DNA from: Bacteroidales bacterium
GTDB taxonomy: Bacteria > Bacteroidota > Bacteroidia > Bacteroidales > UBA932
DNA: 33,568 nt
Reading direction: 5' to 3'
Assembly: GCA_017527625.1 (NCBI GenBank)
Contig: JAFXPV010000109.1
Coordinates: 1 to 33,568, forward strand
Below, piece by piece: positions 6,642 to 14,982 of the stretch. The notes beneath the pieces are model-generated. The model had not been told where the DNA came from. It did no database searches and saw only the letters and a list, made by a program, of their open reading frames with translations. A program made the position numbers and the translations under genes. Within the stretch, counting starts at the first letter, position 1. The number at the start of each line of letters is the position of its first letter.

Positions 6642-9257
6642 CTAAGACTTCCCTTTCATCACTTCCCTGTAGAGTTTCCGGAAGAAGCGCTTGTCGCTTC
6701 GTTGTATCAGACGTTCCGCCTTGCGCAGGATACGCTGTTCGCGCGCCGTGGGAGCTGACTGCGCCGCTGCAGGCTCTGAGACGGCGGGGGTGACGGCCTG
6801 CTGGTCAGCGTCCTTGCGCGGTTGGGGTGCAGGCACTTCAGCGGCAGGAGCTTCTTCGGCTGCCTCCTGGTTCTGCCGGCGTCTTCTGCCGGCTGGCAGA
6901 CGGTCCGGAGCAGCCTCGTCAGACGGCTCGACGACGGGCCGGTCAGTGCCGGTCGAATCGACGACTGCCTGCGGAGCGTCAGGCACGACGGCAAGGCTGT
7001 CTTGCACCAGGAACAGAGAATCCTGACGGACCCTCAGGGCGCTGTCACGGGCTGCGGCCTCTATTGAGTCGCGCTGCATACGGGCCTGTATCCTGGCTTC
7101 TTCGCGGGCCATTATATCGTCGTAGACCTTGCTCATATACTTGTTGAAATAGCGGTCGGCAATGCGGAACGCAGGCATATTGACATCATCGTATACCTCC
7201 CTTTCAGAAGGCTTGAGGCTCCGTGCCGTGACATCGTAACGGCTCAGGGGCCGCTCGTCTCCGCGCCACTGGAACCCTTTGATACGCTGCTTGTCAATCT
7301 CGAGATTGTATACCGGATAAGCGTCGCTCTGGGTCTGTTCGTAATATTTGATACGCTGGGCAGCACCGTTCTTGAGCGCCATCGTCATAAACTGCGACTC
7401 CTTGATGTTGATGGTGGTTATCTCCTCCTTCTCCTTGAGGTAGAACATAGCGTTCACCCCGCCCAGGGCATCATAGCGGTAGAGGTCGTCGTCGCGGAAG
7501 TAGCCGACCATCTCGGTGCTCTTTATCTGGTCGAAATGGACGGAGTCTTCCTGCATCACCAGCATAGCATTCTGCTGCATACTGCCCCTGTTCAGGGTTT
7601 CATCCTTCATAAGGAGTATCATTATGTCAGAAGTGAGCTGGTTGCGGGTCTTGTACCACATCACAGGAGTGCCGTGAAGCCTGGCCAGCGAATCGACGTC
7701 GCTGTACGCAAGAGAATCGCAGAGCAGCTGTATGTCGGAGCGGAAAATCCTGACGTTCGGCCAGCCGTGCAGGTATTTTATCTTGGTAGTATCCCTGGCT
7801 GCACGGGGGGCTCCACCCTCCGCACCGACAGAGTCTATGGCAGATAGCGCTGTGCCGAGAGTATCGGCAGCCGCCGTTGCGTCCGCTTCCTCAGGAGTTC
7901 CATCCTGCAGCTCCTCATCGCTTTCTGCGGGCTTCGTCCCCTCCATCTCTTTCACTTCTCCGAATTTTTCGAATATCATCTGCCTGGCTTCGGAGGCGTC
8001 AAGCCCCGCCACTTTATAAAGGGAGTCTGAAGCAGCGATTCCCAGATTGGCAAGGCTGTCTATGGTTGAGGCGGCAGCAAGTTTCTCACGCCTCTGCTTC
8101 GCTATGTTCTCGGGCCTCTTGGCCTCCGCTTCGGCCTTTGCCTTGGCCCTCTCCTCTGCAGCCTTCGTTTCGGCTTCGGCTATGGCGTCGAAGAGGATGT
8201 CCTCCCTCTCCTTCAGGCGGGTTTCCTTGTCGGCCTCGGGTATGTCGCAGTTCCTCACGGTGTAGATACGGAGCGTGTCGGCGGCCACGAACAAAGAGTC
8301 CTTGACGTGTTCCTCGTTCTCTCCGAAATAGAACACCGCCGGATCCTGGGTGAACTCCATATGCTGGTTGTTAAGGGAGTCTGTCTCCACTATGGCCTTA
8401 TGGGCCACGAAGGCCGATTCGTTCAGCGTGTCCAGCACTATGACGTTGTGATATGCTTCATACCTCGGAATCCTGCGGTAATAGTAGACTTCGTCCGCCC
8501 ACATCTCGTAATCCGGGTCTTTTATATATACGTCGTTGCTGAAATGTATCACCTCGTTGTCGGTGTCGTACCACCCGGCCAGGGCCTTCATAAAGCCGTT
8601 GTCCCTCCAGACATAGGTCTTGTCGCGGAAGAAGGCTTTCTTCTCGGACGACAGGTAGTCCAGCTTCGTCGTGGTCAGGAAGATGGAATCGGTGAACATC
8701 TGGACGTTTTCCTGGAAGGAGAAGGTCTTGAGGGAGGAAGTGTAGATGCCGGTGAGGCCTTCTATCACATTGCCGTCTTTGTCCTTCATAGCTCCGCCGT
8801 TGCGGAAGATGGCCAGGCTGTCCTTGGTGTTGTAGTCGAGGTTGTTGGTGCGCAGCGTGTCGCCTTCGTTGTCGAAGACTTCCACCAGCGGCCCGCGGAA
8901 CTGGGCCAGGTCCTGGTCGATGAGATAGGTCAGGCTGTCGCTGCGCAGGACGGTATTGTCCTGGACCAGCCGGACTTTGCCGTAAGCCTTTATGACCTCA
9001 CGGTCGATGTTCCAGGCTGCGGAGTCGCAGAACAGATAGGCGCCGTTGTGGTAGAATGCCGCCGGACCCTTGATCAGACGGAAGTTGCTGAAACCCATTT
9101 TGACGAGCTTGGCCCACTCGGCATTGAGCAGCGAAATTACGCTGTCGGCCTTGGGAGGCTGGTTGCGGCTCTGGGTCTGAGTACGGCTCTGGGCCTGGGC
9201 AGGGCAAATGCAGACCAGCAATAATATTGCAGTTGAGATGATTGCCTTGCGCAGCAT
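6642..9257 (-). CDS. OstA/LptA-like outer-membrane assembly protein
   Basis: An 871-residue exported protein with a signal peptide (LLLVCICPAQAQS near residues 12-24). The body (about 40-330 and 490-680) has the repeated beta-strand pattern of the OstA-like (LptA/LptD N-terminal) fold, with phrases such as GAYLFCDSAAWNIDREV, LRTNNLDYNTKDSLAIFRNG and ATKLDYLSSEKKAF-type repeats. Proteins of this family are thought to carry or insert LPS at the outer membrane in Bacteroidetes; that role is inferred from family and context. Between and after the repeats are Ala/Glu/Lys-rich linkers (about 350-480), and the last 180 residues are Ala/Pro/Gln-rich low complexity ending in a basic segment. It is the last gene of the guaB operon, 3 nt after the surA-like gene. 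The TAG stop abuts the 3' end of the opposing tRNA-Arg, and no separate terminator is visible. Confidence 0.85.
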   Translation of the reverse strand: MLRKAIISTAILLLVCICPAQAQSRTQTQSRNQPPKADSVISLLNAEWAKLVKMGFSNFRLIKGPAAFYHNGAYLFCDSAAWNIDREVIKAYGKVRLVQDNTVLRSDSLTYLIDQDLAQFRGPLVEVFDNEGDTLRTNNLDYNTKDSLAIFRNGGAMKDKDGNVIEGLTGIYTSSLKTFSFQENVQMFTDSIFLTTTKLDYLSSEKKAFFRDKTYVWRDNGFMKALAGWYDTDNEVIHFSNDVYIKDPDYEMWADEVYYYRRIPRYEAYHNVIVLDTLNESAFVAHKAIVETDSLNNQHMEFTQDPAVFYFGENEEHVKDSLFVAADTLRIYTVRNCDIPEADKETRLKEREDILFDAIAEAETKAAEERAKAKAEAEAKRPENIAKQRREKLAAASTIDSLANLGIAASDSLYKVAGLDASEARQMIFEKFGEVKEMEGTKPAESDEELQDGTPEEADATAAADTLGTALSAIDSVGAEGGAPRAARDTTKIKYLHGWPNVRIFRSDIQLLCDSLAYSDVDSLARLHGTPVMWYKTRNQLTSDIMILLMKDETLNRGSMQQNAMLVMQEDSVHFDQIKSTEMVGYFRDDDLYRYDALGGVNAMFYLKEKEEITTINIKESQFMTMALKNGAAQRIKYYEQTQSDAYPVYNLEIDKQRIKGFQWRGDERPLSRYDVTARSLKPSEREVYDDVNMPAFRIADRYFNKYMSKVYDDIMAREEARIQARMQRDSIEAAARDSALRVRQDSLFLVQDSLAVVPDAPQAVVDSTGTDRPVVEPSDEAAPDRLPAGRRRRQNQEAAEEAPAAEVPAPQPRKDADQQAVTPAVSEPAAAQSAPTAREQRILRKAERLIQRSDKRFFRKLYREVMKGKS

Positions 9258-9260
9258 ATT

Positions 9261-10622
9261 TTATTTGATCCAGCCTTGTCTAGTGAAATTGCAGCCGGAA
9301 AATACCGGGTCTATCACTATATATGTGGTTTTCTGCTTTTCGGCGATGAATTCGTCTATGGCCTTGTTGGCGTTGCGGTTGTTGGCCACAGTTGTCAGGA
9401 TGTCGAAGTCGCCGTCATAGGTGGCAACGTGCGAAGGGATTATCTCTTCAAGTTTGATGATCTTGTAGATGGTGTTGCCCCTGCCCTCGTTGTCCACCGA
9501 CTCGAACGGATATGAAACTTCTCCGATGCTCATATCCCTCAGCACGATGTAGTCGTTGGGTTTGAGCTGGTCCTTCTCGAACACTGCCGAGCCGGTATTC
9601 TCGTCGACCATCATACCTCCGTTTGTGCGGGTCTTGAAGTCTTCGGAGAACGCCCAGGCGGCCTGCTCGAAGGTCATAAGGCTGTCCTCGACAATCAGGG
9701 TACGGATGCTGTCCAACCTTGCGAAAGCCTTGTTGCGGTCGTCAGCCGTGTACTTGGGCTTGATGAGGATGTGGCGGGCGTTGAACATATCGCCTTCTTT
9801 CTCGATCATCTGGATGATATGGAAACCGTCCGGGGTCTCTACTATGGGCGACACCTGGTCGACCTTGAGCGCGGTTGCGGCGTCGGAGAATGCCGGCCAG
9901 TAAACTGTCTTGTTGGCCATACCGAGCTCTCCTCCCCTTGTGGCGCTGCCCGGATCCTCGGAGTAGAGCCTTGCGAGGGATGTGAACTTCTCTCCGTTGA
10001 CTATCCTTTCGCGGATTTCAAGCAGCCTCTCCTTCACGAGGGTCGCAGCCGAGTCTTTGTCGGGATAGAGGACTATCTGGCGCAGCTTGTACTGGTCGGG
10101 GATGACAGGCATATCTTCTACCGCCGAGGTGTCGGCGAAGGTCTTCACGTCTCTCGGGGTCATCTTGGGGACCTTGCTGATCACTTCCTGCTGCATCCTC
10201 TGGGTGAGCAGCTGCTCTTCGATGGCGGTGCGCCATATCCTCTCAAGGTCGTAGCGGGATTTGTTGAAGTACTCCTCCATTGCCTTCTCGCCACCCAGCT
10301 GGGTTGTGATGCTGGCGAATCTCTGGCTCAGGTTTTCCTGTATCTCGGTGGCAGGAGCCACCAGCGAGTCGAGTCTGGCCTGGGTGAGGAACAGCTTGGA
10401 TATCATCGCCTGCTCGAGGATCTCGCATCTTGCGTTGCGGTCTGCGACCAGACCGTTCACCCTCATCATCTGTACCTCTCCTTCCACGTCGGACAGCATT
10501 ATGGCGTCATTTCCGACCAATGCCACTATCTTGTCAACAAGACCGTTCTGATATCTCTGGGCTGATGCCGTCAGGCAGCTGAGCAATACAGCCGCCGTCA
10601 GCACTGCAAAACGCTTAATCAT
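9261..10622 (-). CDS. SurA-type periplasmic peptidyl-prolyl isomerase/chaperone
   Basis: A 453-residue periplasmic protein that should escort unfolded outer-membrane proteins. It starts with a signal peptide (VLLSCLTASAQ, residues 13-23), followed by a helical SurA-like N-domain that begins VDKIVALVGNDAIMLSDVE, the hallmark opening of this family. Two parvulin (PpiC) regions follow. The first lies at about 175-285, with LRQIVLYP, LARLYSEDPGSATRGGELG and TPDGFHIIQM. The second begins FNARHILIKPKY at about 288 and is more divergent. The start overlaps the preceding gene by 8 nt (ATG inside the upstream stop region), so translation is probably coupled. The position between a PPIase-like lipoprotein and the OstA-like gene supports a role in outer-membrane biogenesis. 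Confidence 0.9.
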   Translation of the reverse strand: MIKRFAVLTAAVLLSCLTASAQRYQNGLVDKIVALVGNDAIMLSDVEGEVQMMRVNGLVADRNARCEILEQAMISKLFLTQARLDSLVAPATEIQENLSQRFASITTQLGGEKAMEEYFNKSRYDLERIWRTAIEEQLLTQRMQQEVISKVPKMTPRDVKTFADTSAVEDMPVIPDQYKLRQIVLYPDKDSAATLVKERLLEIRERIVNGEKFTSLARLYSEDPGSATRGGELGMANKTVYWPAFSDAATALKVDQVSPIVETPDGFHIIQMIEKEGDMFNARHILIKPKYTADDRNKAFARLDSIRTLIVEDSLMTFEQAAWAFSEDFKTRTNGGMMVDENTGSAVFEKDQLKPNDYIVLRDMSIGEVSYPFESVDNEGRGNTIYKIIKLEEIIPSHVATYDGDFDILTTVANNRNANKAIDEFIAEKQKTTYIVIDPVFSGCNFTRQGWIK

Positions 10623-11457
10623 ATTTCTGCAATTTTTTATTTTCGAGGGCTTCCTTCAGCAAGTCCTGTTCCAATTTTGACAAAATCTCCTGCTTTCTGA
10701 TGCTTATGATGGCATCTTTTATCTTTTCTTCGTTGTATTCCATAGGGGTGAGCGTCTGGGGAGCGAACCTGTCGATGAAGAAAATCAGAGTGTTCTTCTG
10801 CTCTCCTTCGAGGATATAGTAGTTCTGCTTCGCAGATATCTCCTCCAGGTCGGACACTATCATCCCGACATCCTTGGCCAGCTGTGGTATGGACACGTAG
10901 CGGCCGCCGTAGTCTTCATACCTTTCGGCGTACGAACGGCTCAGCTCGGACAGTTCGGCCACCTTGTCTTCGTCTTTCGACTTGTAAAGTTCCTTGATGT
11001 TGGAGTAGTACGGCGACCTGACGTTAATGACTATGTACCTTGCCTTGACCACCGGGTAGTCGTACTTGAAGCTCTGGGGATGGGCTTCGTAATAATCCCT
11101 CACCTGCTCGGGGCTCACTGCCGTGTCGATGCGGCTTTCCATAAACATCTTCTCGTAGCGGAAGCTGAGAAGGTCGTTGCGGAAGGACTCTATCTCCTTG
11201 GAGATGTCCCTCTCGTCGGGGGTGAGCTGCTCCAGGGCCTTCATCGTCTTGAGCCGCACAAGCGCCCAGCTCTGCACATACTGGTCCACCATATATGCAC
11301 TGTCCTGCGAAGACGTCCCTTCCGGGACGAGCTTCGCCACCTCGCTCTTGTAGAGCACGTCTTTCCCTATCCGCGCCAGGACATCCCCGCGGGACTGGAA
11401 AAGGCTGCACGAAGTTGCGAGCAGCACAAGGGCCGACAGTGCACTGATGCGCTTCAT
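10615..11457 (-). CDS. SurA_N/PpiC-like lipoprotein
   Basis: A 280-residue lipoprotein (signal with lipobox LATSC, Cys17). Residues about 25-50 read DVLARIGKDVLYKSEVAKLV, the same opening found in SurA/PpiC proteins, followed by an all-helical region with VSPEQVRDYYEAHPQSFKYD, a typical linker into a parvulin domain. The remaining C-terminal part is short and lacks the glycine-rich parvulin core, so catalytic isomerase activity is doubtful; a chaperone or co-factor for the SurA-like neighbour is more likely (inference). Its ATG shares one base with the guaB stop (TAATG), and its 3' end overlaps the surA-like start by 8 nt, so the three genes are translationally coupled. Confidence 0.8.
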   Translation of the reverse strand: MKRISALSALVLLATSCSLFQSRGDVLARIGKDVLYKSEVAKLVPEGTSSQDSAYMVDQYVQSWALVRLKTMKALEQLTPDERDISKEIESFRNDLLSFRYEKMFMESRIDTAVSPEQVRDYYEAHPQSFKYDYPVVKARYIVINVRSPYYSNIKELYKSKDEDKVAELSELSRSYAERYEDYGGRYVSIPQLAKDVGMIVSDLEEISAKQNYYILEGEQKNTLIFFIDRFAPQTLTPMEYNEEKIKDAIISIRKQEILSKLEQDLLKEALENKKLQKYD

Positions 11458-12926
11458 TATCTGCTGTAGTTAGGGGCCTCCCTTGTTATCGATACGTCGT
11501 GGGGATGGCTCTCGGCCATACCGGCGGCTGTTATCTTGACGAATTTGGCGCTGCGCAGCTCCTCGATGTTGCGGGCTCCGCAGTAGCCCATACCGGCCTT
11601 AAGGCCGCCTACGAGCTGGTAGATCACTTCTGCAAGCGTGCCCTTGTAAGGAACCTGGGCTACGATGCCTTCGGGAACCAGTTTCTTGATGTCTTCTTCC
11701 ATATCCTGGAAGTAGCGGTCTTTCGAGCCCTTCTGCATTGCTTCGAGGGAGCCCATACCGCGGTATGACTTGAATTTACGTCCATTGAGGATGATGGCCT
11801 CGCCGGGAGCCTCCTCGACACCTGCGAAGAGTGAACCTGCCATTATGGTCGACGCACCTGCGGCAAGAGCCTTGGTGATGTCTCCCGAGTAGCGGATGCC
11901 GCCGTCGGCGATGACAGGGATGCCGCTGCCCTTGAGGGCGCCTGTGGCGTTCATTACAGCGGTGAGCTGCGGCACGCCGATACCGGCGATGATGCGTGTG
12001 GTGCAGATGGAGCCGGGACCGATGCCGACCTTGACTGCGTCGACGCCGCACTCCTTGAGGGCTATGGCCGCCTCAGCTGTAGCGATGTTGCCGGCTACAA
12101 TCTGCAGATGCGGGAACGCTGCGCGGATTTTCTTTATAGTCTCCAGCACGAACACTGAATGGCCGTGGGCCGTGTCGAGCACGACTGCGTCGGTATCGAC
12201 GCTCACCAGCTTCTCGACAGTCTCAAGGCTGTGGGAATTGATGCCGACGGCGGCTGCCACGAGCAGCCTGCCTTTCGAATCCTTGCTGGCGGTGGGATTG
12301 TTCTTGATTTTCTTTATGTCCTTGTAGGTGATAAGGCCCACCAGACGGCCGTCCTTGTCGACTACCGGGAGCTTCTCGACTTTGTACTTGTGAAGCACTT
12401 CGATGGCGTGAGGTATGTCGTCGCCGTGGTCGATGGTGATCAGGTTCTCGCTGGTCATCACGTCCTTGATGGGAGTGGCGGGATTGTCTTCGAAACGGAG
12501 GTCGCGGTTGGTGACGATGCCGATCAGCTTGTTGGCCGAGTCGACTACGGGAATGCCGCCGATATGGTTTTCTGCCATCAGTTTCAGCGCATCGCCGACG
12601 GTCTGGTTTACGTCGATGGTTACAGGGTCGTAGATCATTCCGTTCTCAGCTCTTTTCACCCTGCGCACCTGGTCCATCTGCTCGTCTATCGCCATATTCT
12701 TGTGGATGACGCCGATGCCGCCTTCGCGGGCTATCGCTATCGCCATATTGGCGTCGGTGACAGTATCCATCGCCGCTGAGACGATGGGAACGTTCAGGGG
12801 AATCTCCCTGGTGAACATTGTGTTAGTCACTACGTCGCGCGGGATAACCTCGCTGCGGGCCGGAACCAATAGCACATCATCGAAAGTGAGACCTTCCATA
12901 ACCACTTGATCAGAAAACTGTTGCAT
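11457..12926 (-). CDS. guaB: IMP dehydrogenase
   Basis: GuaB oxidises IMP to XMP with NAD+, the committed step of GMP synthesis in the cytoplasm. The 489-residue length is standard. Features in order: N-terminal [19 protein letters not shown], two CBS domains at about 95-205 inserted in the barrel, the NAD-binding region [10 protein letters not shown], the catalytic loop [10 protein letters not shown] (Cys308), [12 protein letters not shown] (phosphate binding) and the flap segment [12 protein letters not shown] strong Shine-Dalgarno sequence and an exact TAnnTTTG element precede it, so it heads the operon with the PPIase-like lipoprotein, SurA-like and OstA-like genes. CBS domains in this family bind adenine or guanine nucleotides, so activity is probably allosterically controlled. 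Confidence 0.97.
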   Translation of the reverse strand: MQQFSDQVVMEGLTFDDVLLVPARSEVIPRDVVTNTMFTREIPLNVPIVSAAMDTVTDANMAIAIAREGGIGVIHKNMAIDEQMDQVRRVKRAENGMIYDPVTIDVNQTVGDALKLMAENHIGGIPVVDSANKLIGIVTNRDLRFEDNPATPIKDVMTSENLITIDHGDDIPHAIEVLHKYKVEKLPVVDKDGRLVGLITYKDIKKIKNNPTASKDSKGRLLVAAAVGINSHSLETVEKLVSVDTDAVVLDTAHGHSVFVLETIKKIRAAFPHLQIVAGNIATAEAAIALKECGVDAVKVGIGPGSICTTRIIAGIGVPQLTAVMNATGALKGSGIPVIADGGIRYSGDITKALAAGASTIMAGSLFAGVEEAPGEAIILNGRKFKSYRGMGSLEAMQKGSKDRYFQDMEEDIKKLVPEGIVAQVPYKGTLAEVIYQLVGGLKAGMGYCGARNIEELRSAKFVKITAAGMAESHPHDVSITREAPNYSR

Positions 12927-12934
12927 ATCTTGTT

Positions 12935-12941
12935 ACCTCCT
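12935..12941 (-). promoter_or_regulatory. Strong Shine-Dalgarno sequence of guaB
   Basis: On the minus strand AGGAGGT lies 8 nt before the guaB ATG, a near-perfect match to the anti-SD of 16S rRNA. This fixes the start at 12926. Most other genes in the window lack such a site; rnfC, rnfD and rnfG are the clear exceptions. Confidence 0.8.
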
Positions 12942-12963
12942 TATAAAATCGTCCTTAATTTAG

Positions 12964-12993
12964 CAAATGTACAAAACATTTCGTTTAAAGCAA
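12964..12993 (-). promoter_or_regulatory. Candidate promoter of the guaB operon
   Basis: On the minus strand TTGC (12990-12993) is followed after 18 nt by TACATTTG (12964-12971), an exact match to TAnnTTTG with near-consensus spacing to a TTG-type -33 box. The predicted start is about 30 nt upstream of the guaB ATG. The -33 part lies inside the last codons of the upstream radical SAM gene. Confidence 0.6.
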
Positions 12994-13911
12994 TCGCCCT
13001 TGCCAGGTATCTCGCTCAACCAGCCGTTTTTCAAGCATTTCCAGCAGCTGCGGGTTGCGCACCAGGCCCCAGGGAGTCTCGTTCACGAAGCGCGGGGGGA
13101 CTTCTCCTGCGAAGCGTTCAATGAGCAGGTCAGGCCTCAGCCTCTCGAGGAAATCAACAAAGAAATCGATGTAGCCGTCCAGGGTGAATGTCACGAAATC
13201 CTCCCTCCTATCGCGGTACTCCCGTTCCATCGCGGTGCCTTTGATGATCTGCAGCTGGTGGAACTTGACTGAGTCAAGCGGCAGGGAATTGATGGCTGCA
13301 GCCATCTCCATCATCGCCGGGATATCCTCGCCCGGCAGCCCGAAGATGAAATGGGCGCCCTGCATTATCCCCCTTTCCGCCGTCATTTCCACTGCCCTGC
13401 GGGCCTGGGCGAAAGTGTGGCCGCGGTTGATGCGGCGCAGGGTCGCGTCGTGGCACGATTCGATGCCGTACTCTACTATCACCACCTTGTCCTGCGACAG
13501 CTCCTTGAGGTAGTCCAGCTTGCGCTCATCGACACAGTCCGGACGGGTGCCGACGACTATGCCCACGACACCTTCGTGCGCGAGAGCCTCTTCATAGACC
13601 CTGCGCATCTTATCCAGCGGGCCGTAGGTGTTCGAATAGGCCTGGAAGTAGGCCAGATACTTCGTGACGGAGCGGTAGCGCCCCCTGTGGAATTCGATGC
13701 CCTCGTCCAGCTGGCGGGTCACCGTCTTGTCGGGAGTGCTGTAATTCGGATGGAATGCCGCATTGTCGCAGTAGGTGCAGCCGCCCGTGGACAACGTGCC
13801 GTCGCGGTTGGGGCAGCCGAAGCCGGCGTCGACCACAAGCTTCTGGAGCCTGCAGCCGTACTTCTCCTTGAGGAATCCCACGAAACTGTTGTATCTTCTG
13901 CCCTGCTGCAT
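12985..13911 (-). CDS. radical SAM protein, TIGR01212/YhcC family
   Basis: A 308-residue radical SAM enzyme of the YhcC-like group, which resembles the Elp3 catalytic core but whose substrate is not established. The [4Fe-4S]-binding cysteines are in CPNRDGTLSTGGCTYC (residues about 29-44), the long-spaced form characteristic of this family rather than the standard CxxxCxxC. Other conserved pieces are YFQAYSNTYGP, VVGTRPDCV, VEYGIESCHDATLRRINRGH and HFIFGLPGED. The usual length is about 300 residues. The gene stands between lemA, from which it is separated by a hairpin, and guaB, whose promoter overlaps its 3' end. Confidence 0.92.
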   Translation of the reverse strand: MQQGRRYNSFVGFLKEKYGCRLQKLVVDAGFGCPNRDGTLSTGGCTYCDNAAFHPNYSTPDKTVTRQLDEGIEFHRGRYRSVTKYLAYFQAYSNTYGPLDKMRRVYEEALAHEGVVGIVVGTRPDCVDERKLDYLKELSQDKVVIVEYGIESCHDATLRRINRGHTFAQARRAVEMTAERGIMQGAHFIFGLPGEDIPAMMEMAAAINSLPLDSVKFHQLQIIKGTAMEREYRDRREDFVTFTLDGYIDFFVDFLERLRPDLLIERFAGEVPPRFVNETPWGLVRNPQLLEMLEKRLVERDTWQGRLL

Positions 13912-13925
13912 TCTTTATATCAACA

Positions 13926-13954
13926 ATGCCCCTGCGGGAAATCCCCAGGGGCAT
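13926..13954 (-). terminator. Hairpin between lemA and the radical SAM gene
   Basis: ATGCCCCTG (13926-13934) pairs perfectly with CAGGGGCAT (13946-13954), and the inner GGG/CCC extends the stem around an AAAT loop with a single bulged C. It sits 20 nt downstream of the lemA stop and 15 nt before the radical SAM start. No long T-run follows on either strand, so it may be a weak terminator, an attenuator or an mRNA processing/stabilising element. Confidence 0.5.
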
Positions 13955-13975
13955 CATCTAAAGTCTCAGGTAAGT

Positions 13976-14572
13976 TTAGAACTGCACCTTCGGAGCCTGG
14001 TCGCTGCCCTGCGCTGCCTGGAAGTAGGCTTTCTTGTCGAAGCCGGCTATCTTGGCGATGATGCTTGCAGGGAACTTGCGGATCATACTGTTGTAAGGCT
14101 GCACAGCCTCGTTGAACTTGTTGCGCTCGACGGAGATGCGGTTTTCAGTGCCTTCAAGCTGGGCCTGAAGCTCCTTGAAACTCTCGGTAGCCTTGAGCTC
14201 CGGATAACGCTCCACTGCGACCAGCAGGCGGCCGAGACTCTGGCTGAGATTGTCCTGGGCTGCCTGGAAAGCGGCCATATTCTCCTCAGTGAGGTCAGAG
14301 GCGTCCAGAGTGGTCTGAGTGGCCTTTGCGCGAGCCTCTATGACAGCCTCGAGAGTTGATTTCTCATAATCTGCCACACCTTTGACTGTCTCCACGAGAT
14401 TCGGGATCAGGTCGGCACGGCGCTGATATGCGTTCTCCACGTTACCCCACGCCTTTGAGACATTCTCTTCGGCGGTAACCATACGGTTGTTGGTCTTTAT
14501 GCCCCACATCACGAGGATAGCCGCGATGATGAGGAATATCACGAGACCGCCTAATTTCTTTCCTGCTGCCAT
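13976..14572 (-). CDS. lemA: LemA family membrane protein
   Basis: A 198-residue LemA-family protein with one N-terminal membrane segment (about residues 8-24, GLVIFLIIAAILVMWG), followed by a mostly helical extra-membrane domain. Family signatures include SKAWGNVENAYQRRADLIPN near 39 and YNSMIRKFPASIIAKIAGF near 160. The biochemical role of LemA is not known. It starts 3 nt after a small conserved gene with which it is probably co-transcribed. Many LemA genes sit beside TPM-domain or membrane peptidase genes; that is not the case here. Confidence 0.93.
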   Translation of the reverse strand: MAAGKKLGGLVIFLIIAAILVMWGIKTNNRMVTAEENVSKAWGNVENAYQRRADLIPNLVETVKGVADYEKSTLEAVIEARAKATQTTLDASDLTEENMAAFQAAQDNLSQSLGRLLVAVERYPELKATESFKELQAQLEGTENRISVERNKFNEAVQPYNSMIRKFPASIIAKIAGFDKKAYFQAAQGSDQAPKVQF

Positions 14573-14575
14573 AAC

Positions 14576-14893
14576 TTATTTGACTAATGCGCTCAGTTTC
14601 TCGAAAAGTTTGTCATAACCTTCGAAGAGGTCTTTCTGTATCTCTTTGTAGTGAGCTTTGACTTCCTTGCCTTCCTTGCGGACGAATTTCTCGACTCCAC
14701 GGGCGTTGGTAACGACTTTCTTGGGGAAGTTGACGCGTGCGCTGAGGCTGTCTGAAAGTGCCAGACCCTCCTTGATGAGACCTACGACTTCCTCTTCTTT
14801 CTTGCCTTCGCTGAAATCGTTGTACAAAAGGCAGTCACTCACGAAATCATTCATAAGGAACGCGATGTCCTTCTTGATAACTCTTAAGTTCAT
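14576..14893 (-). CDS. Small conserved protein of unknown function
   Basis: A 105-residue soluble, charged and probably all-helical protein (MNLRVIKKDIAFLMNDFVSD at the start, many Lys/Glu later), with no signal peptide or metal motif. I do not recognise a named family. It is very likely a real gene: a TAnnTTTG element lies 23 nt upstream, and it is followed after 3 nt by lemA. It probably forms a two-gene unit with lemA, so a LemA-linked role is possible but unproven. Confidence 0.75.
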   Translation of the reverse strand: MNLRVIKKDIAFLMNDFVSDCLLYNDFSEGKKEEEVVGLIKEGLALSDSLSARVNFPKKVVTNARGVEKFVRKEGKEVKAHYKEIQKDLFEGYDKLFEKLSALVK

Positions 14894-14916
14894 ATTATTC
14901 AGTGTTTAAAACGCCG

Positions 14917-14924
14917 CAAAGATA
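14917..14924 (-). promoter_or_regulatory. Candidate -7 element upstream of the lemA pair
   Basis: On the minus strand TATCTTTG matches TAnnTTTG exactly, ending 23 nt before the start of the small gene at 14893. The surrounding DNA is AT-rich. The -33 element is unclear. Confidence 0.55.
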
Positions 14925-14982
14925 GTAATTATTTGTTCAATCGATGGACTGGCAGGGCTTTTTGATTATCGGGCAGAAACGA

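Noticed and set aside
7800..8200. Low-complexity Ala/Glu/Lys stretch in the ostA-like gene as a possible DNA repeat or fusion point
   Set aside because: Codons vary and no tandem DNA repeat is seen; it looks like an ordinary flexible linker.
8307..10565. Plus-strand open frames of about 260-305 codons opposite ostA-like and surA-like genes
   Set aside because: Same explanation: codon-bias shadows of real minus-strand genes with signal peptides and known domains.
14925..14982. Possible terminator after glyA (GATTATCG...CGATTACC)
   Set aside because: The stem is short and mismatched, and no T-run follows on the minus strand.
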